In this document: positions 47,944 through 57,379 of the stretch, piece by piece
Position numbering within the stretch: the stretch's first letter is position 1
Layout of the letters: each line of letters opens with the position of its first letter
DNA from: Macrophomina tecta
Lineage: Eukaryota > Ascomycota > Dothideomycetes > Botryosphaeriales > Botryosphaeriaceae
NCBI GenBank assembly: GCA_024180945.1
Contig: JAKSGN010000041.1
Location: 2,232,001 to 2,296,000 of the forward strand
Direction: 5' to 3'
Length of the DNA: 64,000 nt
The notes under the pieces: model-generated
The model's database searches: none
What the model saw: only the letters and a program-made list of their open reading frames with translations
What the model was told of the DNA's origin: nothing
Position numbers and translations under genes: made by a program

Positions 47944-48197
47944 GTATGCGTGCTCGCCCTCTCCCGCCCATTGAGTCTGCCGGCGCTCGGGTGTCGCAGC
48001 AGGCACCGGCCCGCCGAGCTCTGCCCTCCCAGCTACCCCTCCATGCACGCCTGATTCCCTCCCATCGCCCCAGAGCGTTGAATGGCCGCGCAGCAGCCGC
48101 ACTGCACCGGCAATTCCCTCCGCTCTCTTTGCACCCTCCGCCAGCACCTCGCAGCGTCGCTCTCTGCGCCCGAACCCCCCGCTGACTCTTCCTGCAG
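47944..48197 (+). other. Possible 5'-UTR intron of PGK1
   Basis: A good donor (CAG|GTATGC at 47944) and a good acceptor (CTTCCTGCAG ending at 48197, preceded by branch-like GCTGAC) bracket 254 nt ending 22 nt before the PGK1 ATG. Leader introns are common in highly expressed fungal glycolytic genes. This is an inference from splice consensus only. Confidence 0.4.
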
Positions 48198-48219
48198 TCT
48201 CCTCTCACAACCCTCCACC

Positions 48220-49582
48220 ATGTCGCTCTCCAGCAAGCTCTCCATCACCGACGTCGATCTCAAGGGCAAGCGCGTCCTGATCCGCGTACGTGTGCACATA
48301 CAGGAAGTGTCATTCGGCGACTGACTTGGTGCAAAGGTCGACTTCAACGTTCCCCTCGACGCGGACAAGAAGATCACCAACAACCAGCGCATTGTCGGTG
48401 CTCTGCCCACCATCAAGTACGCCATCGACAATGGCGCCAAGGCCGTCGTCTTGATGTCCCACCTCGGCCGGCCCGACGGCAAGAGGAACGAGAAGTACAG
48501 CCTGAAGCCCGTCGCTGGCGAGCTCGAGAAGCTTCTCGGCCGCAGCGTCGTCTTCACCAGCGACTGCGTCGGCTCCGAGGCTGAGGACGCCGTCAACAAG
48601 GCCACTGACGGCCAGATTGTTCTCCTGGAGAACCTGCGCTTCCACGCCGAGGAGGAGGGCAGCTCCAAGGACGCCGACGGCAAGAAGGTCAAGGCCGACA
48701 AGGCTGCCGTGGAGGAGTTCCGCAAGGGCTTGACCAAGCTTGGCGACGTCTACATCAGTCAGTGCAGCCTCCAACCCCTGAGAGAAGAGTGCAGTTGTAG
48801 CTAACTTGGCATCAGACGACGCTTTCGGCACTGCCCACCGTGCTCACAGCTCCATGGTCGGCGTTGAGCTTCCCCAGAAGGCCGCTGGCTTCCTCATGAA
48901 GAAGGAGCTTGAGTATTTCGCCAAGGCCCTCGAGAGCCCTCAGCGTCCTTTCCTCGCCATCCTCGGTGGTGCCAAGGTTTCGGACAAGATCCAGCTCATC
49001 GACAACCTGCTCGACAAGGTCAACACCATTGTCATCTGCGGTGGTATGGCCTTCACCTTCAAGAAGACCCTTGAGAACATGAAGATTGGCAACTCGCTCT
49101 TCGACGAGGCTGGCGCGAAGACCGTCCCCGCCCTGATTGAGAAGGCCAAGAAGAACAACGTCAAGTTCGTTCTGCCCACCGACTTCATCACCGCCGACAA
49201 GTTCGACAAGGACGCCGCTACCGGCTATGCCACCGACGCCGAGGGTATTCCCGACGGCTGGATGGGTCTTGACTGCGGCGAGAAGTCGGTCAAGCTCTAC
49301 AACGAGGCCATCGATGAGGCCAAGACCATCCTCTGGAACGGCCCCGCTGGTGTCTTCGAGTTCGAGAAGTTCGCCAGCGGCACCAAGGCCACCCTCGACA
49401 AGGCCGTCGACGCCGCTCAGTCCGGCAAGATTGTCATCATCGGTGGTGGTGACACTGCTACCGTTGCCGCCAAGTACGGTGTTGAGGACAAGCTCAGCCA
49501 CGTCTCGACCGGTGGTGGTGCTTCCCTGGAGCTGTTGGAGGGCAAGGCTCTGCCTGGCGTTGTCGCTCTGTCGAGTAAGTAA
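48220..49582 (+). CDS. PGK1: Phosphoglycerate kinase
   Basis: Glycolytic enzyme transferring phosphate from 1,3-bisphosphoglycerate to ADP (3-phosphoglycerate + ATP), cytosolic. Three exons, 48220..48285, 48337..48757 and 48816..49582, give 417 aa, the normal fungal size. Signatures: RVDFNVPLD (from residue 22), [32 protein letters not shown] (restored across intron 2), [31 protein letters not shown] and GGGDTATVA near the C-terminus, with the final [14 protein letters not shown] loop. Codon use is strongly biased to C-ending codons, as expected for a very highly expressed gene. A leader intron is likely (47944..48197). Confidence 0.98.
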
Positions 49583-50056
49583 ATGTTGTTAATGACCGAT
49601 TTTGAGTGCCGTCGCGGCTCTGATTCTGGATGGCATGAAAATAAAGGGAGCTCGAAGCTCTGATGATCGGGATGGAAAATCCGAGAGCTTTTTTTTTTGT
49701 AATGTAAAGGACGGCAATAAGATATGTTGAGACAATTAATAAACGAAAACATTGTTGTGATTCGTGTCGACACAAACAGCCGAGCTACCGTGTGTGTTCG
49801 GAAAGAGCTGGCTCTATAATTGGGGGCTTGGCTGAGTGACTTAAGGACCTCGTCAAGTGGCTGCAGCTTATTCACCAACGGGGCCACCCGCTATCGCACA
49901 GCTGGACCCAGCAGAGTGGATGATGCATGCCATTTTGCCAGCTCATTGCGACCCTTCCAAAACAGCCAATCATCATGCCGACACTTATTCTCTATTTCCA
50001 TCGCAGTCTTATGCCTCGCACAGCTTTCATGTCTCCCTGGCCGGGTGTGCTTTGCT
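49583..50056. other. Convergent region PGK1 / SEM1
   Basis: The 3' flanks of PGK1 (+) and SEM1 (-). No gene is seen. A/T-rich words about 90-160 bp after the PGK1 stop (for example AATTAATAAACG at 49734) fit polyadenylation signals. Confidence 0.45.
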
Positions 50057-50640
50057 TCAACCACGCTTCGCCTCGACCTTCTTTAGCTCCTCCTTCAGCT
50101 GGGCGGAGAAGTCCTCGCTCGTGTCGTCGTCATCCCAGCTCTCCTCCCACAGGTGCGTGTTCGAGGCGGGCAGCTCAGTGTCGTCTTGTTCCCAATCTGC
50201 GCGCGGGAGATGGATTGTTAGCTTCTTGTATGGAAGAGGCGTGAGAGGAGCGTTGAAGATGCGACTTGGTGGCGCTGGAGGACGAATGGTGGGCAGGATA
50301 TCATTCGGGAGTGTTTGATGGCTGTTGTGGCTGACACCACATCGCGCCAAGGTGAAGAAAGAAGCAGGAACAGAAATCTTGTCTGTAGAGCCTTCAAGCA
50401 TAGCCGGCGCGCACCAATCCTGGCGAAGTGCTGATGGGGGAGCGGGCAGGTGCGTAGTCGGGCGAGCGATTGGGCGAGCTGCTACTGCTCGAACTCACCT
50501 TCAACGGGGAAATCCTCGAACTCGTCATCCTCCTCCAGAGCGGCGGCAGGCTTCTGCGGGTCCTTGGCGGTGTTGGCGGAAGCGTCGTCGTGGACAACGG
50601 CCTTCTTGGTCTCCAGATCGCCTTGTGCGCTTGCGGACAT
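50057..50640 (-). CDS. SEM1: 26S proteasome subunit Sem1 (Dss1/Rpn15)
   Basis: Small acidic, intrinsically disordered protein that stabilises the proteasome lid and also acts in TREX-2 mRNA export and in homologous recombination. Two exons, 50499..50640 and 50057..50196, encode 93 aa. Both conserved acidic/aromatic motifs are present: EEDDEFEDFPVEDW, rebuilt across the intron, and NTHLWEESWDDDDTSEDF, followed by the helix LKEELKKVEAKRG. The length matches yeast Sem1 (89 aa). The intron (50197..50498) is 302 nt, long for this locus, and its 3' two-thirds are open in the exon 2 frame. A small internal exon or alternative start is therefore possible. Confidence 0.94.
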
Positions 50641-51276
50641 GGTTACGGTGTCGGCGGCAGGTGCTTCGGAGGGTGGAATGTGTGGTCTGCGCGTATCTCA
50701 GAGCGACGGCGACGAGTTCCGTGGCCGGCCGAGGGCGATGAGCGAGGGTTTTGGGGGGGTGGGCGAGGTTGTTGCTTGGGATGAGGTTGGAGCTGTCGGC
50801 GGCGAGCTGTCGGCGGCCAGCAGCACCCGGGGCGGCGCCAAGCCTCTCACCTGGTGCAGGGATGTGGAGCGGGCCCTCCGCGGACGATGTCATCGACGCC
50901 GCATCGCCCGCGCAAACCGGTGCCGGCGAGTGGTCTGCCGTGCACCGCCTGCTGCAGCAGCTAGTAATAAGCAACAGCTCCTCTAAACGGGCCTTATTAT
51001 TTCCTCGTCCGCTCAATGCCGCCCTCTGTTCCTGTTCTCTGTCCCCCCCTCCAACCGTCGCTCTCCCTCCTCCCGCCCATTCATGTCGCCCCATTCTCGG
51101 TCCGCCTTTGTTGTGCCCCAGACCACCGCCGCCCTGCTTACGTCTGCTCCTGCTAGCCCGCTGATTTCGGTGCTCCCGCCTTGACTTGTTGCCTACGACA
51201 CACCACACCCCCAGCCGAGACTCGATCCGAGACACGATCCGAACTACGAACCCGACCGCGCCTATAGCCTTCCACT
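50641..51276. promoter_or_regulatory. Divergent promoter SEM1 / IML2
   Basis: A 636-bp GC-rich region between divergent start codons. The IML2 side (50990-51270) is C/T-rich and looks like a leader. No distinct regulatory element was identified. Confidence 0.45.
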
Positions 51277-53939
51277 ATGCCTCTGGGCTCCTGGCTCGGA
51301 TCCAAGGCGAAGAGCCATGGCTCAACCCAGTCGCTGAGTGCGTTGGAGGAGCCGCAGCAACGTAAATTCCGCGACAAGCCATGTACCATTTGTTTTGCGT
51401 ACCCTTGCTAACGCGCACACGACACTGCAGTCGAAGCTGCCTTGCGCGGTATGTAGTAGACTCTCCGAATATCGACGACTCCGGCCGAGCTCCCCCAGCC
51501 ATATGTGTACACTCGCTGATCTGACCCCTGTCGAGCATACCAGCCGTGTCGCATATTATGAACGATGACGTCGATACCGCGGAAAAGCTGCTAGGCGACG
51601 CCGCTTCGCCATTCCACAAGGTACATACAAGAGGAGCGCATGTCTGTTGGTGCAACCGGCACGGGTGATTCCCCAGTGAAGGGGAGGACACTATGGTGGA
51701 CACGAGCTTATTATTCTCTTGTGTGCAATCTACAGCTAGGGAAGGGAGTTGTCGTCTTCATGCGAGCCACCCTCGGCTTCGAGCAGGAGGTAATGAGAGA
51801 AGGTACCTCCGCCAGTTTCCTGGGACAAGGATGCCCTGTCTCGAAGGGTAGAAGAGGACGTCGCCTGGTTAACAAGCTCTTGGAATGGCACAGCTTCCGA
51901 TATCCTGAACGACGCCGAAACCAGCGCCTCCGAACACCTCCGCAAGGCTCAACGCCAGTCTCCGCGCTCCTCAATTTACCCACCAGGAGCGGAGTTCTCG
52001 TCATGCATCGCGCAGGCCCAGCTCATGGGAGCAATTGTAGGCGTTCTCAACGAATCGCTTACTGAAAGTATCAAGGGGTTCTACAAGATGCGGAAGGCTT
52101 TTGTCGCATTAGACGCCATCATGGAGGCAGAGAAGGCGAATTTAGGGAGCCAAATTACGGTTGCAAGTTCCCGAACATCACTGGTTTCGCAGTCAGAGAA
52201 GCTCTCCATGGAAAAAGGACCTTCACCGGCGGCTGCGGCTGTCGGGTCTGAGGTGCCTTCGACCACGGCGAGCAGCAGCAAATTGGCTGTGGAGGAGAAA
52301 GATCTTGAAGGAGGGCGCGATAACACGCCACTGTCTGAGACTGACGGATTCTTCGACGCTGATGAGCAGCACGAGGACGTCGCCACGCCGCCCGTCTACG
52401 CCGGACATCTCGAAGTCGACGGAAAACTGCAGATGCCGCCAGGCTTGCAGCCACCACCCAGTTACGCCACTGCGACAAGCTCTCCGACGACTAACCCTCG
52501 AGCTGAACCCACGGATGTCCCCGAAGTCTCGAAGAGCCTGCAGGATTTGAACCTCACCGGTCAGGCCTCGACCGACCCCGCCCTCCTCGGCAGTGATTCC
52601 ACCGACATCTTCATCCACTCCGGCGCGAACATGTGCTATGGAACCCTCATGCTCGTCATCTCCATGATCCCGCCCGCCTTCGCAACCCTCCTCAAAATCG
52701 TCGGCTTCAAGGGCGACCGCGACCGCGGCCTCGCGATGCTCTGGCAAGCCACAAAATTCGACAACATCTACGGCGGGCTCGCCGGCCTCATCATCCTATC
52801 CTACTACAACGGTATGCTCGGCTTCTGCGACATTGTACCGCCGCCGGGCGAGCATGGCGCCTACCCGCGCGACAATTGCCGCGCCCTCCTCGCCGAGATG
52901 CGCTCGCGCTACCCAAAGAGCCACCTCTGGCTGCTCGAGGAGGGGCGCATGCTCGCCAGCGAGCGCAAGCTCGAGGACGCGCTATCCCTCATGGCTGCCG
53001 CCTCGGCCTCGCAGCTCAAGCAGGTCGAGGCCCTGCACTGGTTCGAGCGCAGCCTCGACCTCATGTACGCGCACGCGTACGCCGACTGCGCCGCCGGGTT
53101 CGAGAAGTGCGTCTCCCTCAACAACTGGAGCCACGGCCTGTACTACTACATCGCCGCCTGCGCCCACGTCGAGCTGTACCGCGGCGCGCTGGCGGACGGG
53201 GATGCACAGCAAGCGCAGGCGAGCAAGCGCGAGGCCGAGCGCCTGCTGAAGGTCGTCCCGAAGCACACCGGCAAGAAGCGCTTCATGGCCCGCCAGCTGC
53301 CCTTCGACGTCTTCGTCAACAGGAAGCTGGCCAAGTGGGAGCAGCGCAGGCTCGAGCTCAAGGCCGACAGCGTTGTCGACGCCGTTGGCGTCAGCCCCAT
53401 CGAGGAGGTGATTTACTTCTGGAACGGCTACAAGCGCATGCGGCCCGAGCATCTGGACGCCTCGCTCACGGCGCTGGCGAGGGGAGAGGCGGAAGGTGAC
53501 GCCGAGGCCCTCGATGAAAAGTGCATACGCGCGCTGCTGCGGTCGGCGGCGTTGAGGAACTTGGGGAGGGTGGCCGAGGCGAAGGAGCGGCTGTTGACGG
53601 AGGTGTTGTGTCATGAGTGGGCGGTGTTCAAGGGCGGCAATAAGGACAATTGGACGCTGCCGGCCGCGCATTACGAGATGGCGGCGTGCTTGTGGGAGGA
53701 GTGGAAGGAGGCGTCGGGCTCAGGGTCAGAGAAGGAGGAGGAGAGGTTGAGGGAGTGTGGGAGTTGGGTCGAGAAGGTGGCTAAGTGGGGCGAAGGGTAC
53801 GACTTGGATGCGAGGTGAGTCTCTCTTGTTTGCTCGCTCTTAAGGTTGGGGGACTGATGTGGTGGCGCACAGGATTGGTATGAAGGTTACGACGGCGAAG
53901 GATACGCTTAAGCGGAAGGGCGTTGATACGGTTACTTAG
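51277..53939 (+). CDS. IML2: Inclusion-body clearance protein Iml2 (TTC39/DUF3808 family)
   Basis: Fungal protein of the Iml2/TTC39 family; in yeast it is linked to lipid droplets and clearance of protein inclusion bodies. Six exons, 51277..51361, 51431..51448, 51544..51620, 51736..51802, 51894..53814 and 53873..53939, give 744 aa. Exon 2 is an 18-nt microexon (codes about LEAALR). Joining yields LEAALRAVSHIMNDDVDTAE, then [31 protein letters not shown], the family core. Further marks are GAEFSSCIAQAQLMGAIVGVLNESL, FIHSGANMCYGTLMLVISMIPP and FKGDRDRGLAMLWQAT. TPR-like helices run from about residue 400 to 720 (LHWFERSLDLMYAHAYADCA, HYEMAACLWEEW). An acidic, Ser-rich linker lies near residues 190-300. 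Confidence 0.88.
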
Positions 53940-54673
53940 ACGGGATGGTGGTGGCGATGTGGCATAAGAGGGGCTGGAGAAAACAAGGATAGATTTCTTA
54001 GAAAGGCTGACGCTCAACGCTGAAGATTCTGATCATGGTGCATGGCTGATGCCGCGGGCTCACAAGAGTGTGAAATTTATCAATTGAACTTCCGATGTGA
54101 ATGGATGCGCACAACCTTTGGATCCAAAGGAAACCAAGACCGACCGATAACAGATCACGCTGGCGTTATCGCGTAGACCAGGCGTCGCCAGAAGTGGTTG
54201 TACGCCGCCCGCGAGAAGATGTTCTGCCCTGACTACGGGCTCAAGCTTCATACTAAAATATGCCCAATTACGGGAGACATCGGCGAGAAATATGCAAAAG
54301 ATGCGACGGAAAAGCCACCTCAGGAGAGACTACTGTAGGCAGCAACAAAAATCAATCTGCACGACCCTTCAGTTGATTCAAGATTTCGAGCAGCGAAGAG
54401 AAGGAAGTTCCTGCAAGGACTCGGACGCAATGTCTAGGTGTAAAAAGTCATCAGTGCCACTCTACCTTGCAGTGCGCGGGATGAGAGAGCCAAAAGTGTG
54501 TGTGCGAGTCGGGAACATGCTCCGATAGAGGAAGCATCCACCACGCTCTTTACTGGCGGCGTTGTACCCGCCGTAGACAGCCGAAGCAATTCTCTGACGC
54601 TACTTGTATGTACCTGCGAAAGTGGAGTAACTACGTCTGCACGACTACAGCGCGGCTCTGGATACATCGTTCT
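53940..54673. other. Intergenic region downstream of IML2
   Basis: No convincing gene. Only short motif-free frames are seen before the MITE. Confidence 0.45.
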
Positions 54674-54818
54674 GGCACACCCAGGGTGGCGAACGTCACG
54701 TCATGTCATGAAAAAAGCGACCGTCATCCGCCGTCATTGTCTGTCATTGGCAGCGGCGACGAGTGACGGATGCTTATTAAGCGTGACGTGCCGTGACGTT
54801 CGCCACCCTGGGTACACC
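54674..54818. mobile_element. hAT-like MITE with target-site duplication
   Basis: A 129-bp element (54682..54810) is bounded by perfect 19-bp terminal inverted repeats (CAGGGTGGCGAACGTCACG at 54682..54700 and its complement at 54792..54810). It is flanked by 8-bp direct repeats GGCACACC (54674..54681) and GGTACACC (54811..54818), which differ at one base. An 8-bp duplication and a CAGGG terminus fit the hAT superfamily. There is no transposase frame, so it is non-autonomous. The interior repeats TGACG/CGTCA-type words next to both ends. Confidence 0.85.
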
Positions 54819-55040
54819 ATCAAAGGCCATGCACGGGACGGCTATGACTCCATCCGAGCACATTTGATGATACATAGGCAGTTGAAGCAGTCGACCGGAT
54901 GTAACTGCATCCTCATTTCGAGAGTGCTCACGTTCGGACGACTGCTACAACTCTCCATGGGAAGACCTCACAATGCATCACCACAACAACAGCATTCAGG
55001 CAATGATGGCGGGACAAAAGTAGGATTCTGTCTAGGAAGC

Positions 55041-55260
55041 TAGTGAAGCGAAATAGGAGCGGGTCAAACGAAAAAGAAGCAAGTGAACAGAAAAAGAAGC
55101 AAGTGAACAGAAAAAGAAGCAAGTGAACAGAAAAAGAAGCACGTGAACAGAAAAAGAAGCAACTTAACAGAAAAAGAAGCAAGTGAACAGGAAACGAAGC
55201 AAGTCAAGCGAAAAAGGAGCAAGTGAGCAGGAATAGGAGCGAGTGAAGGGAACATAGGAG
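55041..55260 (+). repeat. 20-bp minisatellite, about 11 units
   Basis: Consecutive 20-bp units with consensus AAGTGAACAGAAAAAGAAGC run from 55041 to about 55260 in constant register. The central units (55081..55140) are identical and the outer ones diverged. A shortened unit follows to about 55277. The array ends about 40 bp before the stop codon of the downstream minus-strand gene. Confidence 0.95.
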
Positions 55261-55301
55261 CAAAGGAACATAGGAGCACCACCATTCACACAACTCCCAA
55301 A

Positions 55302-56573
55302 TCAAACCCTCTTCGCAACCCCTTCGTCACTGCACAGACTCTCGCGGCCAGTGGTGACAACACTGTGCTCGCCATCAGCAGGACCATCGAATTGCTGCGG
55401 TGACTCCAGTATCACTGGCAAGGGCTCATGGACCCGCTTCTTGTTGGCTCTGGCTGTGACTTCCCTATTCTCCTGCTTGCCCTTGATCTCTCGCTTGCTC
55501 CTGAACTTCTGGCAACCACACACCAGGCAGGACAGAAGAATAAGCACCATCATGAGCATGAACAGCCCGAGGACCGCCCACCTCGTGATCATGTCGCGCC
55601 TGTGGACTTCTTGGCAGTGGTCCCAGCAGGACTCGTAGTTGTAGCATTCGATATGATCTTCATTGGCGGACGTCCTGCTCCAGAAGCTTGGCTTCTTGTT
55701 CTGATGGAGCCACAGCTTCTCCTCGTCAGTCCAGCCGATAGGGTCGTCTTCATCGCAGACTGGATTGAGAGGAGTAAGAGTGGCGATACCTCTCGAGGTG
55801 TCGTAGGGTAGACGCAAAGGGGCCGTAATGACGGGAGTGTGTTGATTGTCGCCGGCCAATGGTCTGCACGGGACGAGCTTGTACAAGTCCGAGCCTGCGG
55901 TTGGTGTTGGAGTTAGTTTGAATGCTGGAGAAGCATTCATCACATCCGTCTTTGTGGGTTGAACTGTGCCAAAGGTCCTTGTGGGTTGAACTGTGTCGTA
56001 GCTCCTTTCCAAGGCGGGCGACGGTGTTATGGTCAGGGTTCCGAGGTTCGCGGGAGCTCTGCGCGCCGTGATGAATGAGTCGATATCGGGCGAGTTGTTG
56101 CCCTTCTCATATTCGGCGAGCAGGGATTGGAGCGGCACGTGAAGACCGTCACGATCGCCCCAGTGTGGCAATGTCCAGTTCAAGGTCGAATTGAGTTGGG
56201 TTCCGTCCTCCGCCTCGAAGGTCAGGTACAACGTCTTGGGGTTCATGTACGGTGCCATGCAAGAGTCCTCGCAAATGCCTTTGCCGACGTCGGGACCCTC
56301 AGTGGGGCAGGTTGACTGAGTGAGTACGGGACTGTCAAGGAAAGAAGCAGTGGTCAGCGCTGAGAACGATGGAACGTTGTCGTGGTGGGGGTGGGGGTTT
56401 ACTCACTAGGACTTCGTCTTCCACGTGCCCTTTGCATCATCCCACACATGCAAGGTGTAGGACTTGGCTGGAGGGGGAAGAGGAAAGGCGCGGGAGAAAA
56501 GGCCAGTGAGTGGAAAGGCGGCCGCGAGCATGGGGTTGAGGAGAAAAGCAGAGAGAAGAGCTTGGGAACTCAT
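55302..56573 (-). CDS. Putative single-pass membrane protein, function unknown
   Basis: Two exons, 56407..56573 and 55302..56331 (75-nt intron), give 398 aa. The start MSSQALLSAFLLNPMLAAAFP is a signal peptide. The extracellular part has cysteines at C64, C76 and C80 (GICEDSC), more near the membrane (CYNYESCWDHC), N-x-T/S sites (NSTLNWT) and a short TVQPTRT/TVQPTKT repeat. A single hydrophobic helix spans about residues 306-329 (RWAVLGLFMLMMVLILLSCL...), ending in CGC. A basic stop-transfer stretch (KFRSKREIKGK) and a cytoplasmic tail of about 65 residues follow. This type I topology resembles fungal surface sensors, but I see no WSC or other named domain. Minisatellites flank the gene on both sides. 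Confidence 0.72.
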
Positions 56574-57379
56574 GGCTGGTTGGTGTCGATGCTGAAGGTA
56601 AAGTTGGATGGGGTGATGGGATACTTCGCAGAAAGCAATCGTGGACGAAGCGTGCTTGGATACGATGCAGAGAAGAAAGTATGATGTTGAGGAATGGAAG
56701 ATCAGCTGCAGAGAGCGGGGTTTTAAGTGCTTGCTGGGCAGGCGTGGGAGGTGGAAGGACCCATCCAAGGCCGACCGCGGGCCAACAGCGCTCGCGCGGA
56801 AGCAGCTGCAGAGGGCAGGGAAAAGGGCCTATCCAAGCCTGACCGCGAGCCAGCAGCGCTCGCGCAGAAGCAGCTGTAGAGGGCAGGGAAAAGGGCCTAT
56901 CCAAGCCTGGCCGCGAGCCAGCAGCGCTCGCGCAGGAGCTGCTGTAGAGAGCGGGGAGAAGGGCCTATCCAAGCCTGGCCGCGAGCCAACAGCTCTCGCG
57001 TAAAAGCAGCGGCCGCTTCTTCGTTGAGAAGCCACAGGCCGGACAGCAGCCCGACATCGGGCAGGCAATTGGCCTCGTCGTCGTAAGCTGGCGCACATGG
57101 AAGGTGTGGTCGATAAACCGCTCGAATAGCGGTCACATGATGTCTGTTGAGAGCGTGCTTGTGAGCTTCGCAGCGTTGTACGGACCTGCAGCAAATAAAC
57201 TAACACGCATGAACATTTCGTCCTGGTCCTTTTCGTCTATGTGGTATAACGTCATGAGTTTCCCTTTTCCTTCCCTTTCTTCCCATTCTGCGCATTCATT
57301 GATGACTCGCTAGTTTCTTACGTTTCTGTATGCCTTGCCAAGATACTGACTGACCGGTGCACTTTGTCCAAAAAGCAAC
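56574..57379. other. Intergenic region with minisatellite
   Basis: The region lies between the membrane-protein start and the KAP114 stop, both on the minus strand. It is largely occupied by the 68-bp repeat array. Open frames reading through the array are repeat artefacts. Confidence 0.5.
56765..57012 (+). repeat. 68-bp minisatellite, about 3.6 units
   Basis: Units begin CCAAG(C/G)C at 56765, 56833, 56901 and 56969, exactly 68 bp apart. Each contains GCCAxCAGCGCTCGCG-like and AGAGGGCAGGG-like words. The last unit is partial. Part of a degenerate unit precedes the array near 56704. Confidence 0.93.

Noticed and set aside
55041..55260. CRISPR-like array
   Set aside because: The 20-bp units are directly adjacent with no spacers, in a eukaryotic genome; it is a minisatellite.
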